Source: Streptomyces sp. NBC_01445 (GTDB taxonomy: Bacteria; Actinomycetota; Actinomycetes; Streptomycetales; Streptomycetaceae). Taken from it: DNA of 64,000 nucleotides. Positions 25,498 to 34,135 of the stretch are shown here, piece by piece. Below the pieces are notes generated by a model. That model saw only the letters and a program-made list of their open reading frames with translations. It ran no database searches and was not told the DNA's origin. How positions within the stretch are numbered: position 1 is the stretch's first letter; every line of letters begins with the position of its first letter. Made by a program: the position numbers and the translations under genes. The stretch spans positions 1,426,001-1,490,000 of the forward strand of contig NZ_CP109485.1 in the NCBI RefSeq assembly GCF_035918235.1, written 5' to 3'.

Positions 25498-26589
25498 TCA
25501 GGGCGCGCGGAGGTCGACCAGCTCGGCCAGCTCCTCCCGGTGCCTGCCCGCGGAACCCAGGGCGATCGAGTCGGCCTTGGCCCGCTTGAGGTAGAGGTGG
25601 ACGGGGTGCTCCCAAGTCATGCCGATGCCGCCGTGCAGCTGGAGCGCCTCCTCCGCCGCATGGACGGCCGCAGGTCCCGCGTACGCCTGGGCGACGGCCA
25701 CCGCGACATCGGCGTCGTCGCTCCCGGCGGCGAGGGTGTCCGCCGCGCTGCGGGCCGCGGCGCGGACGCCGACGACCTCCAGCCACACCTGGGCGAGCCG
25801 GTGCTTGAGCGCCTGGAAGGAACCGACGGGCCGGTTGAACTGGTGGCGCTCGCGCGTGTAGCGGACCGTTTCGGTCAAGCACCAGTCGGCGAGGCCGAGT
25901 TGCTCGGAGGCGAGGAGTCCCGCTCCGGCCCGCAGCGCGCGGCGGACGGCCGGGACCGCGTTGTCGGTCAGCACGCGCGCGCGTGCACCGGCGAAGGTCA
26001 CCGTGGCGACGGGCCGGGTGGGGTCGAGGGACGTCCGCGCCTCGACGGTGACGCCGTCGTCGGTGACATCGACCGCGTACAGGCCGCTGCTCGTCGGTAC
26101 GAGGAGCACATCGGCCGCCGCCGCGTCTGCGACGCCGGTGACCTGCCCCTCCAGCCGGCCACCCTCCTCGCGTACGCCACTGAAGGCCTGGCCGGGCGCG
26201 GCCGACAGGGGCACGGCGAGCGCGCCCACCGTGCGGCCCGACGCGAGCGCGCCGAGCAGCGCGGAGGCTTCGTCGCCCGAGCAGTCGAGGAGCGCCTCGG
26301 TCGCGACGACGGCGCTGGTGAGATAGGGAACGGGGGCGACGGAGCGCCCCAACTCCTCAAGCACCACGGCCACTTCGCGGTGCGTCGCGCCCTGGCCGCC
26401 GAGCTCCTCGGGGATCAGCAGGCCCGCGAGCCCCATGCCCTCGGCGAGGGACTTCCACAGCGCGCGGTCGTGCGGCTCGTCCGTCTCGACGCGGGCGAGC
26501 ACCGACGCGGCGTCGCAGTGGGCCGCGAGGAGGCCGCGCACGGCGGACCGCAGCGCCTCTTCCTCCTCCGTGTACAGCAGATCGCTCAT
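25498..26589 (-). CDS. Acyl-CoA dehydrogenase (second subunit type)
   Basis: 363 aa from ATG 26589, overlapping the upstream gene's stop (ATGA). N-terminal helices TEEEEALRSAVRGLLAAH, then GLAGLLIPEELGGQG and a C-terminal domain with RYTRERHQFNRPVGSFQALKHRLAQ and LQLHGGIGMTWEHPVHLYLKRAK. The middle beta domain is short and divergent. Paired acyl-CoA dehydrogenases like this (FadE26/27-type) often form a heterocomplex with FAD bound across subunits; the upstream gene is the likely partner. Oxidises an acyl-CoA or steroid side-chain CoA thioester. Confidence 0.87.
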   Translation of the reverse strand: MSDLLYTEEEEALRSAVRGLLAAHCDAASVLARVETDEPHDRALWKSLAEGMGLAGLLIPEELGGQGATHREVAVVLEELGRSVAPVPYLTSAVVATEALLDCSGDEASALLGALASGRTVGALAVPLSAAPGQAFSGVREEGGRLEGQVTGVADAAAADVLLVPTSSGLYAVDVTDDGVTVEARTSLDPTRPVATVTFAGARARVLTDNAVPAVRRALRAGAGLLASEQLGLADWCLTETVRYTRERHQFNRPVGSFQALKHRLAQVWLEVVGVRAAARSAADTLAAGSDDADVAVAVAQAYAGPAAVHAAEEALQLHGGIGMTWEHPVHLYLKRAKADSIALGSAGRHREELAELVDLRAP

Positions 26590-27773
26590 CGCGCGAGGTC
26601 CTTCCAGGCGACGTCCTTGTCGGTGCGCGGCTCGGACGGCAGTCCGAGGACACGTTCGGCGACGATGTTGAGCAGGACCTCGCTCGTCCCGCCCTCGATG
26701 CTGTTGCCCTTCGCGCGCAGATAGCGGTATCCGGCGTCCCGGGCCAGGAAGTCGACGACGGCCGGCCGGCGCATGGTCCAGTCGTCGTACAACAGGCCCT
26801 CATCGCCGAGGAGTTCGATCTCCAGGCCGCTGATCTCCTGGTTGAGCCGGGCGAAGCCGAGCTTCATGCCGGAGCCCTCGGGGCCCGGCTGGCCCGCGAC
26901 CAGCTGCTGGCGCAGGCGCTCGCCGGTGAGACGGGCGACCTCGGCCTCGACCCACAGCTTCAGGAGCCGCTGGTGCAGGTCGTGGGTGCGCAGCTCGGGG
27001 CGTTCGCGCCAGGTCTTCGCGACCGCGGAGATCATGCCGCCCTCGCGCGGAATGCGGGAGCCGCCGATCGACACACGCTCGTTCATGAGCGTGGTCTGCG
27101 CGACCTTCCAGCCGTCGCCGATCTCGCCGAGCCGGTGCGCGTCCGGGATACGGACATCGGTGAGGAACACCTCGTTGAACTCGGCCTCGCCGGTGATCTG
27201 GCGCAGCGGCCGCACCTCGACACCCGGGTCGGTCATGTCACAGATGAAGTACGTGATGCCGCGGTGCTTGGGCACGTCCGGGTCGGTGCGGGCGATGAGG
27301 ATGGCCCAGCGGGCGGTGTGGGCGCCGGACGTCCACACCTTCTGGCCGTTGATCACCCAGTCGCCGGTGGCCTCGTCGCGCACGGCGCGGGTGCCGAGGG
27401 CCGCGAGGTCGGAGCCCGCGCCGGGCTCGCTGAACAACTGGCACCACACCTCCTCGCCGATCCACAACGGGCGCAGGAAGCGCTGTTTCTGCTCGTCGGT
27501 GCCGAATCCGAGCACCGTCGGGGCGGCCATGCCGAGGCCGATGCCGATGCGGCGCGGATCGTTGTCCGGGGCGTCCGCCACGGCGAGTTCGGCGTCCACG
27601 ACGGCTTGGAGCGAGCGCGGCAGACCCAGCCCGCCGAGGCCCTGCGGGTAGTGCACCCACGCGAGCCCGGCGTCGAAGCGGGCCTTCAGGAAGTCGGTAC
27701 GGTCCGTGGTGGCGGGCGGATACGCGGCCAGCAACTCCTGGGTGCGGCTGCGCAGTTCGGCGGCGTCGGTCAT
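26586..27773 (-). CDS. Acyl-CoA dehydrogenase
   Basis: 395 aa from ATG 27773. N-terminal domain with VHYPQGLGGLGLPRSL; FAD-binding segment WCQLFSEPGAGSDLAALGTRA followed by WVINGQKVWTSGAHTARWAILIARTD (near-perfect family signature); C-terminal KGNSIEGGTSEVLLNIVAERVLGLP. It catalyses alpha,beta-dehydrogenation of an acyl-CoA, passing electrons to ETF. Stop and start codons overlap both neighbours by 4 nt, forming a three-gene operon with the quinone oxidoreductase and the second dehydrogenase. Confidence 0.92.
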   Translation of the reverse strand: MTDAAELRSRTQELLAAYPPATTDRTDFLKARFDAGLAWVHYPQGLGGLGLPRSLQAVVDAELAVADAPDNDPRRIGIGLGMAAPTVLGFGTDEQKQRFLRPLWIGEEVWCQLFSEPGAGSDLAALGTRAVRDEATGDWVINGQKVWTSGAHTARWAILIARTDPDVPKHRGITYFICDMTDPGVEVRPLRQITGEAEFNEVFLTDVRIPDAHRLGEIGDGWKVAQTTLMNERVSIGGSRIPREGGMISAVAKTWRERPELRTHDLHQRLLKLWVEAEVARLTGERLRQQLVAGQPGPEGSGMKLGFARLNQEISGLEIELLGDEGLLYDDWTMRRPAVVDFLARDAGYRYLRAKGNSIEGGTSEVLLNIVAERVLGLPSEPRTDKDVAWKDLAR

Positions 27774-28744
27774 GCGCCCGCCCCCTCGTGGCCGGGCACC
27801 ACGGCGACACGGCCGGTGGTGACGCCGTCGGCGACGCGCTGCACGGCAGCCGCCGCGCCGCCCAGCGGCACGCGCTCACTGATCAGCGGCTTGATCGCGC
27901 CGCGCGCCGCGAGCTCGGTGAGCTGCTCGTGGCAGTGCGCGACCAGCTTCGGGTCCTTGGTGTTGTACAGGCCCCAGTGCAGGCCGAGGATCGCGTAGTT
28001 CTTCACCAGGGCGTGGTTGAGGGCAGGGCTCGGGATCGTGCCGCTGGCGAATCCGACGACGACAATCCGGCCCTCGAAGGCGACGACCTTCGTGGACTGC
28101 GTGTACGCCTCGCCGCCGACCGGGTCGTAGATGACGTCGGCGCCCCGGCCGCCGGTGGCCTCCTTCACGGCGGCGATGACGTCCTGGGCACGGCGGTCGA
28201 TGACGACGTCGCAGCCGAGGTCGCGGGCCACCTTGGCCTTCTCCTCGCCGCCGACGACGCCGATGACGGTGGCGCCGGCCGCCTTGCCGAGCTGGACGGC
28301 TGCGCTGCCGACGCCGCCGGCCGCCGCGTGCACGAGGAGCGTCTCGCCGGCCTGGAGGTGCGCCCTGCGGTGCAGGCCGAACCAGCCGGTCTGGTAGCCG
28401 ATGTGCAGGGCCGCGGCCTCGGCGTCGTCGAGCGCATCGGGCGCGGGCAGCAGGGCGGCGGCGTCCGCCACGGCGTACTCGGCGAAGCCTCCGTGCGGCA
28501 GCGCGGGGTTGGCCAGCACGCGCCGGCCGTCCTCGGTCTCGCCGCAGATCTCCACGCCGGGCGTGAACGGCATCGGCGGCCGCACCTGGTACTGGCCGCG
28601 GCACATCAGCGCGTCGGGGAAGTTGATGTTCGCCGCGCGCACCCTGAGCAGGACCTGGCCGTCGCCGGGGACGGGCCGCTCGACGTCGGCGAGCTCCATC
28701 ACCTCGCTCGGCTCGCCGTTCCGGTGCACTTGCCATGCCTGCAT
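27770..28744 (-). CDS. NADPH:quinone oxidoreductase-like (MDR family)
   Basis: 324 aa from ATG 28744 behind GGAGG. Medium-chain reductase without the structural zinc loop: N-terminal GroES-like domain with ANINFPDALMCRGQYQ, then Rossmann motif VHAAAGGVGSAAVQLGKAAGATVIGVVGG, and the GGRGADVIYDPVGG strand. Uses NADPH to reduce a quinone or an enone/enoyl thioester. As first gene of the acyl-CoA dehydrogenase operon it may handle an unsaturated intermediate. A TetR-type palindrome lies about 50 nt upstream. Confidence 0.87.
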   Translation of the reverse strand: MQAWQVHRNGEPSEVMELADVERPVPGDGQVLLRVRAANINFPDALMCRGQYQVRPPMPFTPGVEICGETEDGRRVLANPALPHGGFAEYAVADAAALLPAPDALDDAEAAALHIGYQTGWFGLHRRAHLQAGETLLVHAAAGGVGSAAVQLGKAAGATVIGVVGGEEKAKVARDLGCDVVIDRRAQDVIAAVKEATGGRGADVIYDPVGGEAYTQSTKVVAFEGRIVVVGFASGTIPSPALNHALVKNYAILGLHWGLYNTKDPKLVAHCHEQLTELAARGAIKPLISERVPLGGAAAAVQRVADGVTTGRVAVVPGHEGAGA

Positions 28745-28793
28745 GCGGGGCCTCCACGGGACTTCTTCGTCTTGCCGGGCTCGCTTGCATACT

Positions 28794-28805
28794 AAGCGGT
28801 CGCTT
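28794..28805. promoter_or_regulatory. TetR-type palindrome in the divergent beta-oxidation promoter
   Basis: AAGCG-GT-CGCTT, perfect 5-bp arms, within CTAAGCGGTCGCTTGG. On the minus strand TAGTAT (28794-28789), a good -10 candidate, abuts it. Such AGCG-NN-CGCT palindromes are frequent operators of actinobacterial TetR regulators of acyl-CoA genes. Confidence 0.5.
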
Positions 28806-28912
28806 GGAGATCTGGGAACAGGCCGACGGGCTTTTTCGCGTACGCGTCGCGGTCATGTCCAAGGCTTGTCGCAGGCATGGAGCTTTCGGCGTCCACGCGG
28901 TATCGATACGGC

Positions 28913-29857
28913 ATGACGGACTCGACCGGCCCCGCCCGCGCGACGACACCGCAGGGGCTGCCCACCCCTCCCCCGGCCGGCACGACAGCGCTCCCCCTGG
29001 GAACGTACCGGGGAAGCCTGGTCCTCGTCACCGGTGGCGGGACCGGGCTCGGGAAGGCCGTCGCCGCCGAGTTCGCGCGGCTCGGCGCCGACGTGATGAT
29101 CGTGAGCCGCCGGGCCGCGCACCTGGAGCCCGCGCTGGAGGAACTGGGGCGCGTGAGCCGCGACGGCGGCACGGTGACGGCCGCGGTCTGCGACATCAGG
29201 GACCCGGACCGCATCGCCGAGGTCTTCGACACGGCGGAGGCGGCACACGGGCGCACCCCCGACGTCCTCGTCAACAACGCGGCAGCCAACTTCCCCGTAC
29301 CCGCCGAGGACATGAGCCCGAACGCCTGGCGCACCGTCGTCGACATCACCCTCAACGGCACCTTCTACATGACCCGCGAGTTCGGCCGCAGACACCTCGC
29401 GGCGGGCACGCCGGGCTCGGTGATCGCCGTAGGCGCCTCGTACGCGTGGACGGGCGGCCCCGGCTTCGCCCACAGCGCGGCGGCCAAGGCGGGCGTGAAG
29501 AACCTGGTGGAGACGCTGGCCGTGGAGTGGGGCCCGTACGGGATCCAGGTCAACGGCCTCGTGCCGGGGCTCATGCCGCACGAGGACATGACGGGGGACA
29601 TCCGCGCCAACCTCGAGAGGGGTGGCCCGGGAGGGGGCCTGGGTGGGGGCGCCGATCACGATGCCCGGCAGCCCGCCCTGCGCGTCGGCGCACCCCGCGA
29701 ACTGGGCTGGGCCGCCACCTTCCTCGCCTCCCCCTACGCCCGCTTCATCAGCGGCCACACACTTGTCGTGGACGGGGCGAACTGGCAGCGGCGGGGGCTG
29801 GTGAGCCCGCCTGTGGTGACCATACGGGAACAGATGGGGAGGGGGCCGTTCCAGTAA
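28913..29857 (+). CDS. SDR oxidoreductase, 2,4-dienoyl-CoA reductase-like
   Basis: About 314 aa from ATG 28913; ATG 28877 is possible, neither has a good ribosome site. NADP-binding TGGGTGLGKA and VLVNNAAANFPVPAEDM. The usual YxxxK is absent: His occupies the Tyr position in HSAAAK. A Tyr exactly 15 residues before that Lys (in GASYAWTGG) matches the Tyr/Lys layout of mitochondrial-type 2,4-dienoyl-CoA reductases. EWGPYGIQVNGLVPG follows. It would reduce dienoyl-CoA during oxidation of unsaturated chains, fitting the neighbours. Odd point: a Gly-rich insert (GGPGGGLGGGAD) in the substrate-loop region. Confidence 0.82.
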   Translation: MTDSTGPARATTPQGLPTPPPAGTTALPLGTYRGSLVLVTGGGTGLGKAVAAEFARLGADVMIVSRRAAHLEPALEELGRVSRDGGTVTAAVCDIRDPDRIAEVFDTAEAAHGRTPDVLVNNAAANFPVPAEDMSPNAWRTVVDITLNGTFYMTREFGRRHLAAGTPGSVIAVGASYAWTGGPGFAHSAAAKAGVKNLVETLAVEWGPYGIQVNGLVPGLMPHEDMTGDIRANLERGGPGGGLGGGADHDARQPALRVGAPRELGWAATFLASPYARFISGHTLVVDGANWQRRGLVSPPVVTIREQMGRGPFQ

Positions 29858-29872
29858 GGACCGTCGCGGGAG

Positions 29873-29891
29873 GGGCCGTGACAGGCGGCCC
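29873..29891. terminator. Stem-loop between convergent SDR and enoyl-CoA hydratase genes
   Basis: GGGCCG/CGGCCC, 6-bp stem with a 7-nt loop, centred between the two stops; could work in both directions. Confidence 0.5.
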
Positions 29892-29898
29892 TCAAGCT

Positions 29899-30744
29899 CT
29901 ACTTCCCGTCGAACCGCGGCTCGCGCCGCTCCGCCTTCGCCGTGTACCCCTCCCTGATGTCCTCCGACGTGAGCGTGAGCGCCGCGCTCATCGCCACTCG
30001 GTCGAGCGCGGCCCCCATACCCGCGTCCGCGAAGGCGTCGATGTCACGCTTGACGGACTGCACGGCGAGCGACCCGTTCGCCGCGATGTCCGCGGCGACC
30101 GAGTGCGCGGCCTCTCCCAACTCGTCTGCCCCGGTGACCTGTTGGACGAGGTTCAGCCGGTGTGCCGTCGCCGCGTCGATGCGGCGGCCCGTCAGGGCGA
30201 GGAACTTGGCCCACCCCGCGCCCGCCTCGCGCGCGATCCGCAGATCGCCGCCCGCGTCGACGGCGACCCCGAGCTGCGCCTCCGGTAGCGCGAACACCGC
30301 GTCGTCGGCCGCGATCCGCACATCGGCCATCAGCGCCAGCTCGAAGCCGACGCCGAGGCAGTAACCCTGTACGGCCGCGACGACGGGCTGTGGCAGGCCG
30401 GCGAACGCGCGGAACCGTTCATGGACCCAGCGGATGCCCTCGTAGTAGTTGCGCGTCCGCTCGGACCCGGAGCGCCCGGTGATCCCGCCGCCGGGCGCCT
30501 TGATGTCGATGCCCGCGCAGAAGGCCCGCCCCTCGGCCCGCAGCAGCACCACCCGGATCGTGTCGTCGAAGCGGATCCGGTCGGCGAAAAGCCCGAGTTG
30601 GCGGCTCGACTCCCAGCTCCAGGCGTTCAGCTTGTCCGGCCGGCACAGGGTGAGGACGCCTATGCCGCCCTCCTCGACACGCAGCCGGAGCCGCCGTTCG
30701 CCGTCGCCTTCGTGGGGAAGTTCCCTGCTCGTCGTGTCGATCAT
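29899..30744 (-). CDS. Enoyl-CoA hydratase/isomerase (crotonase family)
   Basis: 281 aa from ATG 30744, preceded by a G-rich stretch; a longer ORF from 30777 lacks a ribosome site. Crotonase motifs: LCRPDKLNAWSW, RAFCAGIDIKAPGGG (first oxyanion NH), VAAVQGYCLGVGFELALMADVRIA (second oxyanion loop), and LPEAQLGVAVDAGG with the acidic position. Hydrates or isomerises an unsaturated acyl-CoA. It converges on the dienoyl-CoA reductase-like gene and belongs functionally with the acyl-CoA dehydrogenases next door. Confidence 0.9.
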   Translation of the reverse strand: MIDTTSRELPHEGDGERRLRLRVEEGGIGVLTLCRPDKLNAWSWESSRQLGLFADRIRFDDTIRVVLLRAEGRAFCAGIDIKAPGGGITGRSGSERTRNYYEGIRWVHERFRAFAGLPQPVVAAVQGYCLGVGFELALMADVRIAADDAVFALPEAQLGVAVDAGGDLRIAREAGAGWAKFLALTGRRIDAATAHRLNLVQQVTGADELGEAAHSVAADIAANGSLAVQSVKRDIDAFADAGMGAALDRVAMSAALTLTSEDIREGYTAKAERREPRFDGK

Positions 30745-30804
30745 CCCGCCACCACCCCCAGCTTCCTGACGTGTCATCAGAAGACGCAGGGTAGGTGACG
30801 GGTC

Positions 30805-31563
30805 CTACCGACTGAAGAGTTCGAACGGCACGGCCGGTGTGCCGCCGAAGCGCTCCGCGACGGCCTGGACGTTGCCGGTGAGGAACGAGCGGCAGTAGGT
30901 CTCGGGGTCCTCGTCCGTCAACACCTCGATGTACGTGCGGTGTTCGAGCAGAGAGTGCACGGCCCGTTCGATACCGGGCGTCGCGTCGACCGCGTGCGTG
31001 GGCGACGACGAGCCCGCGACGGCGACCCAGCGCACGCCGTTCCACGGCTCGAGGCCCTGCTCGATCAGCTCGGGGAAGATCCAGCGGTTGCCCGCGTCCG
31101 CCGCCGCGTCGAGGGTGGCGCGGCCGACGGCGACATGGTCGGGGGTGTTCCAGGCGACGCCGCCCCAGGTGTCGCGGTGGTTGAGCGTGATGACGAGTTC
31201 GGGCCGGTGCCTGCGGATCGCGGCGGCGATGTCGCGGCGCAGCGCCGTCCCGTACTCGACGACGCCGTCCTTGTGGTCGAGGAACTCGACGGTGTCCACG
31301 CCGACGACGGCGGCGCTCGCGCGCTGCTCCTGTTCGCGCAGGGGTGCGCACTTGGCGGGCTCGAGGGTGTCGATGCCGGCCTCTCCGCGGGTGGCGAGGA
31401 CGTACGCGACCTCGCGTCCGCCGTCGGTCCAGGCGGCGATCGCCGCGGAGCAGCCGTATTCGAGGTCGTCCGGGTGCGCCACGACGGCGAGGGCCCGCTG
31501 CCAGTCCTCGGGCATGGGCTGCAGCTGGTCGGGGGCAGCGTTCTGGATCTTCGGCTCGGTCAT
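30805..31563 (-). CDS. PIG-L family deacetylase
   Basis: 252 aa from ATG 31563. Zinc-binding AHPDD motif (VVAHPDDLEYGCSAAI, near residue 30) and a distal NTPDHVAVGRATLDAA with the third metal His. This is the LmbE/PIG-L fold shared by mycothiol deacetylase MshB and mycothiol conjugate amidase Mca. It would hydrolyse an N-acetyl or amide group on a sugar-type substrate in the cytoplasm. It lacks gene context that would tell MshB, Mca or another role; probably a paralogue. Confidence 0.87.
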   Translation of the reverse strand: MTEPKIQNAAPDQLQPMPEDWQRALAVVAHPDDLEYGCSAAIAAWTDGGREVAYVLATRGEAGIDTLEPAKCAPLREQEQRASAAVVGVDTVEFLDHKDGVVEYGTALRRDIAAAIRRHRPELVITLNHRDTWGGVAWNTPDHVAVGRATLDAAADAGNRWIFPELIEQGLEPWNGVRWVAVAGSSSPTHAVDATPGIERAVHSLLEHRTYIEVLTDEDPETYCRSFLTGNVQAVAERFGGTPAVPFELFSR

Positions 31564-31647
31564 GGCCGCACCCTAATGCGGTGCCGTCCGCGATGCGGAG
31601 GCTTTCGCGGGCGGGGAAAGCCGTCGCGCCTCCCCCGCCGGCGTGTG

Positions 31648-32952
31648 TCAGATGTCGCCGCGCACCATGGCGAGCAGCCGGTCGAGGACGCGCGGCGCAC
31701 CGGCCCGCAGTCCGTCGTGCTCGAACTCGTCGGTGACCCATGTGCGCAGGCCCTTGATGGTGCGTGCCGTGCGCATGGCGTGGTCCGTGTCGACGTACAT
31801 GTCGTCGTGGTAGACGGCGGCGACGGCCGGCACCTCGTTGGCGGCCAGGCGCGCGGGGTCGTAGAGCGGGGCCCAGTCGGTGCGGGCGGCGAGGAGTTCG
31901 GCGGTCTCGCGCAGGGGGCGCAGGGCCGGGTCGCAGTCGAACATCCACGGGTGCACGGACTCGCCCGTGAAGAGCAGGGGCCCGTCACCGGCGAGCGTCT
32001 TCCCGGCGTCGAACTGGGGGAACTCGCCGCGTACCCGCTCGGCCGACCAGTTCGTGGGCCGGGCGTCCTGCCCGTAGATGGCCTCGTGCACGAGCGCGTA
32101 CAGCGGATGTCCGGCGTAGGAGAGCGTGGCCTGTACGTCCTCCTGGAAGGCGTCGGACAGTTCGACGCCGCCGGGCGTGCGGACGAAGGCGTCCTCGAGG
32201 AGGTAGTGCAGGCGGTCGCTGCCCCCGGTCCCGCCGAGCAGGATGCCGAGGGACTGGAACGCCTCGACGGTCAGCTGGTAGCCGCCGTTCAGTACGGGCT
32301 CGTGCTCGGCGAGGTACTCGGCGATACGGCGGGCGCGTTCGACGTCCTGCGGGTAGCGCGCGTAGTGGGCGGCGACCTTGCGTTCGATGCGCGGGTACGC
32401 GGCGCGGTAGACGTCGTCCGCGTGACCGTCGAGCGTGGGCAGCCCGCCGGTGATGACGGCGGCGGTGAGGCCCTCGGGGGCCGTCGACAGATAGTGGGTG
32501 GCGCAGAACCCGCCGAAGCTCTGGCCGAGGACCGTCCAGGGGGAGCCGCCGGTCACCTCGCTGCGGATGACCTCGCAGTCGCGGACGATCGAATCGGCGC
32601 GGAAGTGCGCGAGGTAGTCGGCCTGTTCGCGCGGGCCGCCGCGCAGCGGGAGCGTCTGCCGGTTGGCCGGGGTGGAGCTGCCGGTGCCGCGCTGGTCGAG
32701 GAGGAGCACCCGATGGTCCTGGAGCGCCGTGCCGAGCCAGGCCTGCTTGCCGGAGAAGCGGTTGGCGCCGAATCCGGGGCCACCCTGGAGGTAGAGGAGC
32801 CACGGGAGATTCGCGTGTTCCTTGCCGATGGCCACCACCTCCCGGGCGAACAGCTCGATGCTCTCGCCTTCGGGGTGGTCGTGGTCGAGCGGCACGGTGA
32901 AGCGGCGGTCGGTGAGGACGACACCGGGCTGGCGGTACGTGGCGGTCGTCAA
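31648..32952 (-). CDS. pip: Prolyl aminopeptidase (proline iminopeptidase), S33 family
   Basis: 434 aa from TTG 32952, chosen because AGGAG lies 5 nt upstream and nothing better is in frame. Alpha/beta-hydrolase: oxyanion loop LQGGPGFGANRF, then LLLDQRGTGSSTPA, nucleophile elbow GQSFGGFCATHYLS, and late VYHDDMYVDTDHAM with the catalytic His region. This is the longer actinobacterial S33 form, which removes N-terminal proline from peptides. No signal peptide, so cytoplasmic. A single gene; no link to the rhamnose genes that follow is apparent. Confidence 0.87.
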   Translation of the reverse strand: MTTATYRQPGVVLTDRRFTVPLDHDHPEGESIELFAREVVAIGKEHANLPWLLYLQGGPGFGANRFSGKQAWLGTALQDHRVLLLDQRGTGSSTPANRQTLPLRGGPREQADYLAHFRADSIVRDCEVIRSEVTGGSPWTVLGQSFGGFCATHYLSTAPEGLTAAVITGGLPTLDGHADDVYRAAYPRIERKVAAHYARYPQDVERARRIAEYLAEHEPVLNGGYQLTVEAFQSLGILLGGTGGSDRLHYLLEDAFVRTPGGVELSDAFQEDVQATLSYAGHPLYALVHEAIYGQDARPTNWSAERVRGEFPQFDAGKTLAGDGPLLFTGESVHPWMFDCDPALRPLRETAELLAARTDWAPLYDPARLAANEVPAVAAVYHDDMYVDTDHAMRTARTIKGLRTWVTDEFEHDGLRAGAPRVLDRLLAMVRGDI

Positions 32953-33011
32953 GGAGGCTCCTGGGCGGCGTTCGGAATGCGATGTGCAGTGTCCGCTCAG
33001 TTCAGCACATG

Positions 33012-34034
33012 TCAGCGCGAGCCCAGACTCGACCCCCGTACGACCAGCTCGGGCTGGAGGACGACCCTGCGGTGGCGGTGGGGCTCGCCGCTCGCGGGTT
33101 CCGTCTCCTCCAGGAGAAGTTCGGCTGCCATCGCTCCCATGGTGACGGCGGGCTGGCGTACGGAGGTCAGGGGCACCGTGGCGGCCGACGCGAACTCGAT
33201 GTCGTCGTAGCCGACGATCGCGATGTCCTCGGGGACCCGTACACCGGCCGCGTACATCGCCTGGAGGACGCCGAGGGCGAGCAGGTCGTTGGCGCAGAAC
33301 GCGGCGGTGGGGCGATCGGCGAGGCCGAGCAGGCGGGCCCCGGCGTCGCGTCCCGCCGCGACGTCGAGCCGCTCCGTGGGCAGTTCGCGCAGCGCTCCGG
33401 CCGGGAGGCCCGCCTCGGCCAGGGCCTGGAGGGCGCCGGTGCGGCGGTCCTTGACCTGGTTGAGCGCTGGCGGTCCGCTGACGTAGGCGATGCTGCGGTG
33501 TCCGGCGTCGACGAGGTGGCGCACGGCGAGCGCGCCGCCGGTGACGTCGTCCACGGACACGGAGCACTCCGAGGTGCCCTCGGCGACGCGGTCGACGAGC
33601 ACGAACGGGATGCCGTGCCGGCGGAAGCTCTCGATGTTGCGGCCGCTCGCCTCGGCCGGGGTGAGGAGCACGCCCCGCACGCGCTGCTCGGCGAACAGGG
33701 AGAGGTACTCGGCCTCCTCGGAGGGGTTCTGCGCGCTGTTGCACACCATGACGCCGAGCCCCGCGTCGCGCGCGGCACGCTCGGCGCCGCGCGCGACGTC
33801 CACGAAGAACGGGTTGCCCATGTCGAGGACGAGCAGCCCCATGATGCGGCTGCGGCCGGCGCGCAGCTGGCGCGCCGACTCGCTGCGTACGTAGCCGAGC
33901 CGGTCGATGGCGGACAGCACCCGGGCCCTGGTGTCGGAGGCGACGGAGTCCGGGCGGTTGATGACGTTCGAGACCGTGCCGACGGAGACTCCGGCGGCGC
34001 GGGCGACGTCCTTGATACCCACCGACTGGGCCAT
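33012..34034 (-). CDS. rhaR: LacI-family repressor of rhamnose genes
   Basis: 340 aa from ATG 34034. N-terminal LacI helix-turn-helix IKDVARAAGVSVGTVSNVINRPDSV (residues 7-31) and the minor-groove hinge helix with SARQLRAGRSR. The periplasmic-binding-protein-like effector domain contains LLVLDMGNPFFVDVARG, VDRVAEG and CANDLLALGVLQAM. It follows the rhamnose importer genes on the same strand. Four LacI-type operators (TGAAWCGWTTCA) in the neighbouring operons are its probable targets, with rhamnose or a derivative as inducer. No operator was found in its own 101-bp upstream gap, so it may be transcribed from the importer promoter. The symbol is by function, not by homology. Confidence 0.85.
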   Translation of the reverse strand: MAQSVGIKDVARAAGVSVGTVSNVINRPDSVASDTRARVLSAIDRLGYVRSESARQLRAGRSRIMGLLVLDMGNPFFVDVARGAERAARDAGLGVMVCNSAQNPSEEAEYLSLFAEQRVRGVLLTPAEASGRNIESFRRHGIPFVLVDRVAEGTSECSVSVDDVTGGALAVRHLVDAGHRSIAYVSGPPALNQVKDRRTGALQALAEAGLPAGALRELPTERLDVAAGRDAGARLLGLADRPTAAFCANDLLALGVLQAMYAAGVRVPEDIAIVGYDDIEFASAATVPLTSVRQPAVTMGAMAAELLLEETEPASGEPHRHRRVVLQPELVVRGSSLGSR

Positions 34035-34135
34035 CGGGCGGGGACCTCCATGGGGCGATGAGCGACGGGAATGGTTCAGATTACCCGTGAATGCGCTGGT
34101 GGCGGTGGGGACGGGGGACTCGGTGGACGGCGCCC

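Noticed and set aside
29622..29660. Gly-rich stretch in the dienoyl-CoA-reductase-like SDR as a frameshift
   Set aside because: The frame continues through GGPGGGLGGGADHD into a normal SDR C-terminus (FLASPYARFISGHTLVVDGANW), so it is an insert, not a break.
34021..34100. GGGAATGGTTCA before the LacI gene as a fifth operator
   Set aside because: Arms do not align with TGAAWCGWTTCA and the centre is odd-numbered; too many mismatches.
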